64,000 nucleotides of DNA, taken from positions 90,622 through 154,621 of the forward strand of contig NZ_MIKC01000002.1 in assembly GCF_001730315.1 (NCBI RefSeq), given 5' to 3'. Both the position numbers and the translations under genes were made by a program. Shown here piece by piece: positions 19,707-27,448 of this stretch (position 1 is its first letter; the number at the start of each line of letters is the position of its first letter). Origin of the DNA: Enterococcus ureilyticus (GTDB lineage: Bacteria > Bacillota > Bacilli > Lactobacillales > Enterococcaceae). The notes under the pieces were generated by a model. That model was not told where the DNA came from. It searched no databases and was given only the letters and a program-made list of their open reading frames with translations.

Positions 19707-20399
19707 ATGAAAAAAAAGAGAATAATTAGTATGCTAATTTTGATCGTTGTTGTTTTTACTGGATGCACTAGTAAGACTGCTGATCCAAAAGATGTCGCTA
19801 CAACATTTATTAATAATGTGATTTATAGGAAAGATAAAGATGATGCTGAAAAATATTTTTATAAATTAGATGCACCAAGTCAAACAGATATGGTCGAGGA
19901 TTTTTCTGAGCTATTCGATCTATCAAAAGAACAAGCCAAAGAATTGGTGAGCATTTACCAAGAGCAATTGGACAAAGAAACAAGCTTTTCAGTAAACATA
20001 AAAGAGAGCAAGTCAGAAAAAAAAGAAGCGCAAGTAACGGTCACAGGCTTGGATCAGACAAACTTTGATCAGACGATTGACCAAAAAACAGACGAAGAAT
20101 TGGTGCAATGGTTAAAAAATAAAGGCTATGATCAGCTTGAAAAATTAGATGATATTGACAAAATTTCCGATGAAAAGCAATTAAACGGGATTTTAAAAGA
20201 ACTAGATGCATTAAAAGACGGAGACCTTAATCAAATCCAATTCGAAGCACTTAAAAAAACGTTTAAGGAATTAAAAGCCGCAAAAGAACCGAAAACGATT
20301 CGATTGGAATTAGAGCCAGATAAGAAAGAAAAAAAATATTGGCTCATATTAGAGGAAGAGAAACGATTTAGCGAATTACTAGATGCTTTCCAAGGATAA
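19707..20399 (+). CDS. Lipoprotein of unknown function downstream of the glycosyltransferase
   Basis: A 230-residue protein with a signal peptide ending in lipobox VFTG-C (Cys20), so membrane anchored outside. The rest is acidic, Lys/Glu/Asp-rich and mostly helical, with two similar folded parts suggested by repeated DxTxFDQTI-like and SDEKQLN stretches. It resembles DUF5105-type enterococcal lipoproteins, though I cannot assign the family firmly. It lies 17 bases after the glycosyltransferase, with AAAGGAG 12 bases before the ATG, and presumably works with it. Confidence 0.75.
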   Translation: MKKKRIISMLILIVVVFTGCTSKTADPKDVATTFINNVIYRKDKDDAEKYFYKLDAPSQTDMVEDFSELFDLSKEQAKELVSIYQEQLDKETSFSVNIKESKSEKKEAQVTVTGLDQTNFDQTIDQKTDEELVQWLKNKGYDQLEKLDDIDKISDEKQLNGILKELDALKDGDLNQIQFEALKKTFKELKAAKEPKTIRLELEPDKKEKKYWLILEEEKRFSELLDAFQG

Positions 20400-20437
20400 C
20401 TATAGTATAGAAATATGTTGATTAAGGAGAACTTAGA

Positions 20438-20980
20438 ATGAAAAAAATGATAGTATTTTGCATAGCTCTTTTAATGATCGGTATCGGGATGACCCAGACA
20501 ATAAATACCGCAGATGCTGCTTTTTCTAAAGATGAAGTCGTCAGAGAGCGCTTTGCTTTAAAACGAGAACAATTAGCAGAAGTGGTTTCAAAAAAAATCG
20601 CACATGTTGAAAATTCGATCAAGAAAAAGCTCAAAGAACAAGAAGCCAACAAAATCAAAAAACAAAAAGAAGAGGAGGATAAAAAAGCTGCAGCTAAAAA
20701 AGCAGAAGAAGAACAAGCGGCCAATCAAGCCGCAGCCCAAGAGGCTGCACAAGCAGAAGAAGCGGCAAAACAAGCGGTGATCCAAGAAGAACAACAAGCA
20801 CCTCAAGCGCAAGGAGATGGAGAAACAGCTGATGCTGTGTCAGGTGCCTCTGCAAATGGGCAAGAGAGAGGGCAAAGAAATAGAGAGTGGGGCAATCAAC
20901 TGAGCGATCCTAATTTGACACCGGCAGAACGTCAAGGTATCATTCAAGAGAAAAAGAATTACAACCGCAATAACCACTGA
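20438..20980 (+). CDS. Secreted Ala/Glu/Gln-rich coiled-coil protein
   Basis: A 180-residue protein with a cleavable signal peptide (hydrophobic about residues 4-18, likely cut after ADAA), then a highly charged helix (about 35-110) rich in Lys/Glu/Ala and Gln that should form a coiled coil, and a Gly/Asn/Arg-rich tail containing LTPAERQGIIQ. No enzyme motif. AAGGAG lies 9 bases before the ATG. It is the third gene of the putative exopolysaccharide operon, so a wall-associated or polymer-binding role is an inference. Confidence 0.7.
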   Translation: MKKMIVFCIALLMIGIGMTQTINTADAAFSKDEVVRERFALKREQLAEVVSKKIAHVENSIKKKLKEQEANKIKKQKEEEDKKAAAKKAEEEQAANQAAAQEAAQAEEAAKQAVIQEEQQAPQAQGDGETADAVSGASANGQERGQRNREWGNQLSDPNLTPAERQGIIQEKKNYNRNNH

Positions 20981-21127
20981 CAAAGAACGAAACAACGCCT
21001 TGTACCAAAGCTCAAAGCCCTTTGGTCTAAAGTGGATTTTAGTCATGTTTGCTCTTTTGTTATTTCAGTGGACATTATCGAACAGCGGGTAATTTGTCAA
21101 TCAAAACTGTGATAAGGGGATTGAGCG

Positions 21128-21445
21128 ATGAGGGCTTCCAGCCAATTTAAAAAAGGTGCTTTAGAAATGTGTGTACTTCATTTTATTCAAAAAGAAGATC
21201 GATACGGATACGAATTAACACAACGAGTAAATCAATTTATACCAATCACTGAAGGGGCGCTTTACCCAGTTTTGCGTCGATTAGTCAAAGAATCATACTG
21301 TGTCATTTATACCAAAGAATCGCCTGATGGTCCTTCTAGAAAATATTATCAAATGACAGATAAAGGAAATGAGTATTTAGAACTTTTAGAACATGATTGG
21401 GATGAGTTCGTTGAGCAAGTCACTAAACTGAGGGGGGCCGATTAG
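21128..21445 (+). CDS. PadR-family transcriptional regulator
   Basis: A 105-residue winged-helix repressor of the PadR family: FKKGALEMCVLHFIQ, GYELTQRV, TEGALYPVLRRL and SRKYYQMTDKG are all typical. Short PadR proteins of this kind are usually co-transcribed with a DUF1700/DUF4097 membrane protein, as here: the downstream GTG overlaps this gene's stop. It probably controls its own operon in response to envelope stress or drugs. Confidence 0.9.
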   Translation: MRASSQFKKGALEMCVLHFIQKEDRYGYELTQRVNQFIPITEGALYPVLRRLVKESYCVIYTKESPDGPSRKYYQMTDKGNEYLELLEHDWDEFVEQVTKLRGAD

Positions 21446-23001
21446 TGAAAACAATGAAAGAATATTTAAATCAGCTACAAGCAGCTTTTGCTGAAGAAGA
21501 TATAGAAGAGTTTAACGAATTAAAAGAAGATCTATTGGAACAGTTAGCGATTTGTTTAGAAGAAGGTCAGACTGAAGCAGAAGTTGTTGCAGGCCTTGCC
21601 CCACCCGAAGAGATTGCAGCGGATTACTACGCAGATTTAAGTTTAGATGCTGCAATCAATGCTAAAACGTCAGTTGTTCCAAGAGAAGAAATTCAAGATG
21701 TTTTCATTCAAACGCAGAAAAAAAGAATACAGAAATTTATGGAAACAGTCTTTAAAGTATTGAAACCATTATTTCTTCTGTTACTTTTAGCCTTGTTGGC
21801 TTTTTTCTTGACGTACACAATCAAAGAGTTGATAGAAGAGCAGAATCTTGCGGGGATTCCAACGATTTTCTGTTTACTGTTGATAGCAATCATTTTGCAA
21901 GTAATAAAAGGCTGGCAAAGTGAAAAACGATCATGGATCAATGGTTTGTCGATTGGCTTTTTAGCCTTTGGAATGGGCTTGCTGTTATTTTGTTCAATGA
22001 CGAACCGATTGATGTATACAGGGAGACAATACTATAAAGAAATCAGTTTAACATCAAGCAATCATGCTGCGTTTAGTTTTGATTCAGATGCGGATGTCGA
22101 AATTACAACAGTAGAAGTATCTAGTACAGAAAAACCTAGTTTGATGGTCAAAGGTCGCTTTAAAGAAAGCGATATCAAAAAAATTGAAACGGGTTCATAT
22201 GATAATAAAGTGAATTTGACTTTAGATGAAGAAAGTATCTTTGATACCTTTACCCGCACTGGACGATCAGAAGTGATTTTCTTTATTCCAAAAGGCACAA
22301 TCTTGGATGATTTTCATTTGGGATTAAGCCGTGGAGATCTGCGCCTGTTAGATATTCAAACAAAGAATTTTGACTTAGATTTACTCTCTGGAGATGTTTA
22401 CGCTAAAAATATTATTGCAGATGATGGCAATGTCAGTAGCGAGTACGGTGATGTGATCATAGAAGAATCCGCAATGAATTTAAAGGTTAAAAGTGTGTCT
22501 GGTAAAACAGTCATTACGGGTATGCTGGGTGATCTAACAATCAACGGCGATAAAGGACTCTCCATCCTGAAATTTTTACGCTCAGATAATGTTGTGTTGA
22601 ATAATCATTCAGGTAGAATGATCCTAGAAGATTCGGAAACAAAAAAACTGACAGCAACTGCAACAGATGGTCAAGTTATCGTTAAACGAACAAAAGGGGA
22701 TCTTTTGATGTCTAATGAAAGCGGAAAAATCGTTTCAGAGGAAAATCAAGGCACATTAGATTTAAAAAATGGCTCCGGCCAAACGATTGCTGTCCAAGAA
22801 AGTAAAGTAAATGCGCAGGTCTCTAGTCAATCCGGATTTATCAAATGGCTGCAAGATCCTAGCCAGTCAGTCAAGATTACAGCAAGTACAGGGACTGGCG
22901 AATTGAGAAATGATTTTTCAGATGTAGCAAACAACGGAAAATATAAAGTTAATGTGAAATCGAAAACAGGAGATGTTAAAATCTTAGAAAAAGTTGAATA
23001 A
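21445..23001 (+). CDS. DUF1700 plus DUF4097 membrane protein
   Basis: A 518-residue protein. An N-terminal DUF1700 helical domain (about residues 1-75, LKEDLLEQL and GLAPPEEIAADYY) is followed by three membrane segments (about 105-195) and a C-terminal DUF4097 beta-solenoid (about 215-518) with repeated DLDLLSGDVY and KVKSVSGKT-like strands. The C-terminus is likely extracytoplasmic. It starts at a GTG overlapping the PadR stop, with GAGGGGG upstream. The family function is unknown; a sensing or envelope-stress role is commonly inferred. Confidence 0.85.
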   Translation: MKTMKEYLNQLQAAFAEEDIEEFNELKEDLLEQLAICLEEGQTEAEVVAGLAPPEEIAADYYADLSLDAAINAKTSVVPREEIQDVFIQTQKKRIQKFMETVFKVLKPLFLLLLLALLAFFLTYTIKELIEEQNLAGIPTIFCLLLIAIILQVIKGWQSEKRSWINGLSIGFLAFGMGLLLFCSMTNRLMYTGRQYYKEISLTSSNHAAFSFDSDADVEITTVEVSSTEKPSLMVKGRFKESDIKKIETGSYDNKVNLTLDEESIFDTFTRTGRSEVIFFIPKGTILDDFHLGLSRGDLRLLDIQTKNFDLDLLSGDVYAKNIIADDGNVSSEYGDVIIEESAMNLKVKSVSGKTVITGMLGDLTINGDKGLSILKFLRSDNVVLNNHSGRMILEDSETKKLTATATDGQVIVKRTKGDLLMSNESGKIVSEENQGTLDLKNGSGQTIAVQESKVNAQVSSQSGFIKWLQDPSQSVKITASTGTGELRNDFSDVANNGKYKVNVKSKTGDVKILEKVE

Positions 23002-23058
23002 ACGTAACAATTTTAGTCGCTTAACGTTATGAAAGATGGGTGCCACAATTAGTGAATT

Positions 23059-23103
23059 AAGGAGAGCTAGACAAAACGCAATACGTTTTGTTTTGCTCTC
23101 CTT
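23059..23103. repeat. Long near-palindrome between two genes
   Basis: Arms AAGGAGAGC-tag-ACAAAACG and CGTTTTGTTTTGCTCTCCTT pair over about 18 of 20 positions around CAATA. No T tract follows on either strand, so it is a poor terminator. Confidence 0.55.
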
Positions 23104-23183
23104 AAATCTGAACAAGTGGTTAAGAAACAACGGAGAATTTGTTTTAACGTACTTCCTAGGAAAAAAGTTTTTAAGGAGAAAAG

Positions 23184-23696
23184 ATGTTTAATAAAAGGAA
23201 AATAAGAAAATGGTTTAAACAAGGACAGCTAGCTTTGAAAGAAAATGATCACCAACAAGCAGTCTATTTTTTTAAGCTAACTATTGAAACAAGTATTAAA
23301 AATGGTGGGATTCAATTAAATGAGTGTTTTAATGCATTTGTTTTACTTGGAGATATCTATAGTGAACAGATGTGCTTTGGAAAAGCGGATCAACTTTATC
23401 GAATGGCTGCTGGGCTGGATTTTTCAGCAAAGTATGTTTTGTTAAAACAGGAACTCTTCCATGATGAAACAAATTATGAAACGAATAGCAAAAAATGGTT
23501 GGAAAAAAATATGATTGATTTTACTGATATTATTCAAACAAAAGATAGAAAGAATTGGCATTTTCTTATTGAAGAAGGAAAAATCAGTTTACAAAAATTA
23601 TTGCCCCCCAATAAAATAGAAGATCAAATGCAGGTGGAAACGGATCAAGATTTTGTTTGGTCTTACGAAGAGTGCGCAGATATACCGAATATGTAA
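23184..23696 (+). CDS. TPR-like hypothetical protein
   Basis: A 170-residue soluble protein whose first 95 residues look like two tetratricopeptide-type helix pairs (GQLALKENDHQQAVYFFKL and LGDIYSEQMCFGKADQLYRMA). The rest is acidic and of unknown fold. TPR modules mediate protein binding; no partner is evident. TAAGGAG is 6 bases before the ATG, and a terminator follows. Confidence 0.7.
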   Translation: MFNKRKIRKWFKQGQLALKENDHQQAVYFFKLTIETSIKNGGIQLNECFNAFVLLGDIYSEQMCFGKADQLYRMAAGLDFSAKYVLLKQELFHDETNYETNSKKWLEKNMIDFTDIIQTKDRKNWHFLIEEGKISLQKLLPPNKIEDQMQVETDQDFVWSYEECADIPNM

Positions 23697-23700
23697 ACGA

Positions 23701-23751
23701 AAAAAAGCCGAGAATAAAAATGGTTTATTCATTTTATTTTAGGCTTTTTTT
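23701..23751 (+). terminator. Terminator after the TPR-like gene
   Basis: AAAAAAGCC pairs with GGCTTTTTT around an A/T-rich loop that also pairs internally (AATAAAAATGG with TTTATTTT-like), just after the stop. Confidence 0.75.
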
Positions 23752-23856
23752 AATTAGTTCTGGTTCAAACATTTTATGTAAGCGAGCAAAAAGTGAAGAA
23801 AATTAGCTTTATTTTAATAATAAAACCAGATAAATAAAAAAATTTTTGACACTTTG

Positions 23857-23885
23857 TTGACTATGAAATTGTTTTTCTTTAAAAT
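23857..23885 (+). promoter_or_regulatory. Promoter of a candidate small RNA
   Basis: TTGACT, 17-base spacer, TAAAAT. No open reading frame with a ribosome binding site follows. Confidence 0.55.
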
Positions 23886-23891
23886 GAGTAA

Positions 23892-24141
23892 TAGGATAGA
23901 AACGAATATAATAAAAAGGCACTTCAAAAATCAGTTGGCGCTGATTCATGAAGCCCTGAAAAGTCAGAGAACGCTGACCAATCAAGTTGCCCTTGTCAAT
24001 GCGTAACATCGACATATTCCATTTTACTCAATTTTCGAAGAAATATCTAGAACTTTCTTTATGGATTTTGAGATGGATCATGTGATGCCTATTTGTTGAA
24101 CATGCAATGGTGTTGGTAGAGTTTACCAGCACCATTTTTTT
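23892..24141 (+). ncRNA. Candidate small RNA of about 250 bases
   Basis: Bounded by a near-consensus promoter and a strong terminator, with no convincing coding region. It begins with small hairpins ATCAG-ttggcg-CTGAT and GTCAG-agaacg-CTGAC whose stems are related. A 40-codon reading that starts at the ATG at 23884 overlaps the -10 box and has no binding site. I do not recognise 6S, tmRNA, RNase P or SRP signatures. Confidence 0.45.
24108..24141 (+). terminator. Strong terminator inside the intergenic region
   Basis: TGGTGTTGGTA pairs with TACCAGCACCA (one G-U) around GAGTT, followed by seven T. No annotated gene precedes it within 400 bases, which supports an RNA gene. Confidence 0.8.
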
Positions 24142-24163
24142 ATTTTGTTTCTATCCAGAAAAA

Positions 24164-24239
24164 GTAAAGCGTTGTGTTGTGGGCTTGTGACACAGATTGA
24201 AGCCGACAATCGGTCACGAGCTAACAATGTGGGCTTTAC
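24164..24239. other. Nested structured element in intergenic DNA
   Basis: Three nested stems: GTAAAGC with GCTTTAC, GCTTGTGAC with GTCACGAGC (one G-U), and GATTG with CAATC around AAGCCGA. No coding sequence. It could be a folded RNA or the end of a degraded mobile element. Confidence 0.4.
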
Positions 24240-24333
24240 GAAATGAAAAGGATCAAAGACGTACAAGTGCTGGTAGAATCGTTGAAGTGGTAATGTTCTG
24301 TGCAGCAAAATGTAGTTTTTGATACTTTAAAGG

Positions 24334-24420
24334 ATACAAGCAGGAGGAAAGAAATAATAAGAATGGTCTATTCTAGCTAAACCAGTCTATTATTATCTTA
24401 CACACCTGCTTGTATTTTTG
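24334..24420 (+). terminator. Long hairpin, possible terminator
   Basis: ATACAAGCAGG pairs exactly with CCTGCTTGTAT 60 bases later, with AATAATA/TATTATT pairing inside, followed by TTTTTG on the plus strand. An AGGAGGAAAG motif inside the left arm precedes only a five-codon frame. Confidence 0.5.
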
Positions 24421-24434
24421 AGTATAAAAAAGCT

Positions 24435-25325
24435 CTATTGTTCTTTATAAATAGTTGTTTCGATTTCTAATCGTTTTTCTTCTAAAAAAGGCGGCAAAGC
24501 AAGGTGTTCTCCCAATGAATTTAAGGGCTCATCGATCGTAAAACCAGGACTTAGAGTAGCAAACTCAACACGCATACCACCAGGTTCTTTGATGTAGAGG
24601 CTTTTAAAATAGCCGCGGTGTACTGATTTTTCAATATTCCAGCCTTGGTTTTGCGCTTTGTTATGAAGTTTATCTAGCGCTTGTTCATCATTGACTGAAA
24701 AAGCAATATGATCCATACTTCCTCGTCCCATCCGTGTTTTCTCAGTTGTTTCTGTTGGTAAGAGCTGAATAAAATCTGTTTCATTTAGCTGGATACGTCC
24801 TTGATTATTTTTCCATCCTAACAATCGATAGAAAAAGTCTGCTGTTTTGTCAAGTTCAGCACTATGAAATTCAGTAGAAGAGAGACCAAGAATTTGCTTA
24901 TCTCCTGGAATAGCATTTTTAACCTGCAAATTCTGTTCTAATGGACCTTGTTCCACTTCAATCAAGCGTAAATCTACGTGATCCTCATCTGTAAAATGGA
25001 GTAGGTTATCTTCTTTAACGAATTTGATTTGTGCATCAGCTAAACGTTGGGCCCAAAAATCTAGGCTGCCTTTAGGGATTTTTAAACCAATCGTGCTTAA
25101 AAAAGAATCGTTATCATAACGTCGTCCAAGTGCAGGAACTATAAAAAACGTAATAACTGATCCAGGCGTTCCAGCATAATCACCATAATAATAGTGAAGC
25201 ATTTTATGATTCTCTTGGTTGACTGTTTTCTTTACAAAACGTAAACCAAGAATAGTTGTGTAAAAAAAATGATTTCTCTCAGCAAATCTAGTTAATAGTG
25301 AAATGTGATGGATAGGTGCAAACAT
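24435..25325 (-). CDS. VOC-family ring-cleaving dioxygenase-like protein (MhqO/MhqE type)
   Basis: A 296-residue protein made of two glyoxalase/dioxygenase (VOC) modules: IHHISLLTRFAERNHFFYTTILGLRFV (described here by its HHIS start and LGLRFV end, about residues 5-30) and a second module around residues 150-265 with HSAEL, DHIAFSV and VEFAT. His8, His153-type and Glu ligands for a divalent metal are present. Relatives such as MhqO act on hydroquinones or quinones. AAAGGAGG is 8 bases before the ATG. A palindrome upstream suggests control by a HxlR- or MarR-type quinone sensor (inference). Confidence 0.8.
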   Translation of the reverse strand: MFAPIHHISLLTRFAERNHFFYTTILGLRFVKKTVNQENHKMLHYYYGDYAGTPGSVITFFIVPALGRRYDNDSFLSTIGLKIPKGSLDFWAQRLADAQIKFVKEDNLLHFTDEDHVDLRLIEVEQGPLEQNLQVKNAIPGDKQILGLSSTEFHSAELDKTADFFYRLLGWKNNQGRIQLNETDFIQLLPTETTEKTRMGRGSMDHIAFSVNDEQALDKLHNKAQNQGWNIEKSVHRGYFKSLYIKEPGGMRVEFATLSPGFTIDEPLNSLGEHLALPPFLEEKRLEIETTIYKEQ

Positions 25326-25349
25326 AGCGGTTCCTCCTTTTTTTAAAAA

Positions 25350-25366
25350 ACTTACTTTTAGTAAGT
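25350..25366. promoter_or_regulatory. Palindromic operator upstream of the VOC gene
   Basis: ACTTAC-tttta-GTAAGT, 25 bases before the VOC gene start. Such short palindromes are typical for winged-helix HxlR/MarR redox sensors; the regulator is not in the window. Confidence 0.5.
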
Positions 25367-25478
25367 GTAACGTTTGAAAAAGACAGTTTCAAGTAATTTG
25401 TCTTTTTGAGAAATGCTTTCTTCATAGCCAGATACTATAAAAAATGGTAGAATGACCAAGACAAATCAAGGAGAAAGA

Positions 25479-26519
25479 GTGACAACTATGTTAAGTACAG
25501 AAGATTTTGATTTTGATTTACCTGAAGAACTGATTGCGCAAACCCCTTTAAAAGATCGAACGAGTTCACGTCTTTTAGTCTTAAATCATGAGACAAAAGA
25601 AATTGAAGATAAACATTTTCATGACATCATTGATGAATTAAAGGCTGGAGATGCACTAGTCATGAATGATACAAGAGTACTTCCAGCTCGATTGTACGGT
25701 GAAAAACCAGAAACGGGTGGTCATTTAGAAGTCCTTCTTTTGACTAACACTGTAGGGGATACGTGGGAAACATTGATCAAACCAGCCAAACGAGCAAAAG
25801 TTGGGACCAAAATCAGTTTTGGTGATGGTCGTTTAACAGCAACTGTCGTTGAAGAATTAGAACATGGCGGTCGGATCGTCACGTTTAATTATGAAGGAAT
25901 TTTCTTAGAAATCTTGGAGTCACTGGGAGAAATGCCCTTGCCTCCGTATATCAAAGAACGGTTAGAAGATCCTGAACGATATCAAACGGTGTATGCTAAA
26001 GAAAATGGCTCTGCAGCAGCTCCTACAGCGGGTTTACACTTTACGCAGGAATTACTTGCTAAAATCCAATCAAAAGGCGTGAAGCTCGTTTATTTGACCT
26101 TACACGTGGGATTAGGCACATTCCGCCCTGTAAGTGTGGAAAATATTGCAGAACATGAAATGCATAGTGAATTTTATCGTCTAACTGAAGCAGCAGCAGA
26201 ACAACTGAATGAAGTTCGTAAAATGGGCGGTAGAATTGTTGCGGTTGGGACAACATCGATTCGAACATTAGAAACAATTGGAACAAAATTTGACGGACAA
26301 ATCAAAGCTGATAGTGGTTGGACAGATATTTTTATCACACCCGGCTATGAATTTAAAATTGTTCAAGCCTTTTCGACTAACTTTCATTTACCGAAGTCGA
26401 CCTTAGTGATGCTTGTTAGTGCTTTTGCCGGCAAAGATCTGACCCTTACGGCTTACCAGCATGCAATCGATGAACGCTATCGCTTCTTTAGCTTTGGCGA
26501 TGCGATGTTCGTAAAATAA
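25479..26519 (+). CDS. queA: S-adenosylmethionine:tRNA ribosyltransferase-isomerase QueA
   Basis: A 346-residue enzyme that transfers the ribosyl part of SAM to preQ1 in tRNA, making epoxyqueuosine. Family motifs visible: [12 protein letters not shown] at the start, [32 protein letters not shown] and GTTSIRTLE. Two starts are possible: GTG at 25479 has GGAG with the best spacing (5 bases), while ATG at 25488 is the start usual in homologues (343 residues, spacing 14). QueH and Tgt of the same pathway are elsewhere in the window. Confidence 0.95.
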   Translation: MTTMLSTEDFDFDLPEELIAQTPLKDRTSSRLLVLNHETKEIEDKHFHDIIDELKAGDALVMNDTRVLPARLYGEKPETGGHLEVLLLTNTVGDTWETLIKPAKRAKVGTKISFGDGRLTATVVEELEHGGRIVTFNYEGIFLEILESLGEMPLPPYIKERLEDPERYQTVYAKENGSAAAPTAGLHFTQELLAKIQSKGVKLVYLTLHVGLGTFRPVSVENIAEHEMHSEFYRLTEAAAEQLNEVRKMGGRIVAVGTTSIRTLETIGTKFDGQIKADSGWTDIFITPGYEFKIVQAFSTNFHLPKSTLVMLVSAFAGKDLTLTAYQHAIDERYRFFSFGDAMFVK

Positions 26520-26529
26520 TCTAAGCTAA

Positions 26530-26637
26530 AAAACTCATTCTCTTTTAACTGAACACCAGTGAAGAATAAATACGCTGCAAACGTGCAAAGGTATTTATTC
26601 CACATGTTCTAGCTAGAAACAGAATGAGTTTTTTTGA
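26530..26637. terminator. Branched bidirectional terminator between queA and spx
   Basis: Outer stem AAACTCATTCT with AGAATGAGTTT and an inner stem GAATAAATAC with GTATTTATTC, with seven T after it on the plus strand and A-rich DNA before it (T-rich on the minus strand). It separates convergent genes. Confidence 0.75.
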
Positions 26638-26661
26638 TTTTTTACTTCGAGGTAGTAACAG

Positions 26662-27060
26662 TCATAAGCCGCTTAAAAGTAAAGTTTGTGATAATTCTCT
26701 TTTGCGAACAGCTCTAGGTAAGAAACAGCGAATTTCATCTTCATTAAAGCCGATTTGTAATCTTTTTTCATCGATCATGATTGGACGACGTAATAGTCCA
26801 GGATTATCTTTTACCAACTCTAGTAATACATGTAAAGGAAGCTCATTAATATCTGTATCTAGTTTTTGGAAGACCTTGGATCGGATGGAGATAATATCTT
26901 CCGTGCCTTCTTCGGTAAGGATCAATATATTTTTTAGTTCGTCTAATGTAATAGGAGTAGTGCCAAAATTCTTTTCCTCAAATGGAATATCATGGTCAAT
27001 TAGCCATCTACGTGCTTTTCTACATGACGTACAACTATTGGTGGTATATAATTTTAACAT
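26662..27060 (-). CDS. spx: Spx-family redox regulator
   Basis: A 132-residue ArsC-fold regulator that binds the RNA polymerase alpha C-terminal domain and controls the thiol-stress response. It has the CxxC redox switch (Cys10 and Cys13 in NSCTSC), the RRPI motif, and the FLPRAVRKRE tail typical of Spx; it is a full-length Spx of usual size. Enterococci often carry more than one Spx-like paralogue, so the exact orthologue is not certain. AAAGGA lies about 10 bases before the ATG. Confidence 0.88.
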   Translation of the reverse strand: MLKLYTTNSCTSCRKARRWLIDHDIPFEEKNFGTTPITLDELKNILILTEEGTEDIISIRSKVFQKLDTDINELPLHVLLELVKDNPGLLRRPIMIDEKRLQIGFNEDEIRCFLPRAVRKRELSQTLLLSGL

Positions 27061-27108
27061 ATTTTTTCATATCCTTTCAAAAATATTGGTACATACCTCT
27101 TAATAACT

Positions 27109-27137
27109 ATAATATACGAAAAGTAAAAAATTCACAA
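27109..27137 (-). promoter_or_regulatory. Candidate promoter of spx
   Basis: On the minus strand TTGTGA and TATTAT spaced by 17 bases, about 50 bases before the spx start. Confidence 0.55.
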
Positions 27138-27259
27138 AACAAATGCTTACAAAATAGCTGTTTATTTCTATCAAAAGGCTGAAATAACTAAAAATTCACA
27201 ATCTTTTGTTATTTTTGTTGAATAATTTTCAAGGTTGATCGTAATAGAGGGAAGCAGAC

Positions 27260-27286
27260 ATGTTATGTATAGTTTTGGTAAATTAG
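27260..27286 (+). other. Octapeptide micro-ORF upstream of lanM
   Basis: ATG with GAGGG 8 bases upstream encodes the hydrophobic peptide MLCIVLVN and stops. An overlapping frame (27265-27309) would give a 14-residue peptide. Only the binding site supports translation; it could be a leader or chance. Otherwise the roughly 390-base spx-lanM gap holds an imperfect cre-like motif near 27306 and no further gene. Confidence 0.25.
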
Positions 27287-27448
27287 ATAAGCTTTTCACT
27301 ATTTTTTGATAACGCTTTCGGTAGGCGTGGGAATTTGTTTTTAGTGAGTAGTGTTAGAAGGTTCGGACAGATAGTCACAAAATAACCATAGTATTTTGGC
27401 TATTTATTTATTATTATAAAGAAGAACAGAGAAAATAAAGGAGAGGTA

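Noticed and set aside
23884..24006. A 40-codon plus-strand frame starting ATGAGTAATAGG
   Set aside because: It begins inside the -10 box of the promoter that would drive it and has no ribosome binding site.
24123..24308. A 61-codon minus-strand frame in the intergenic region
   Set aside because: No binding site, composition unlike neighbouring proteins, and it lies across the nested stem structures.
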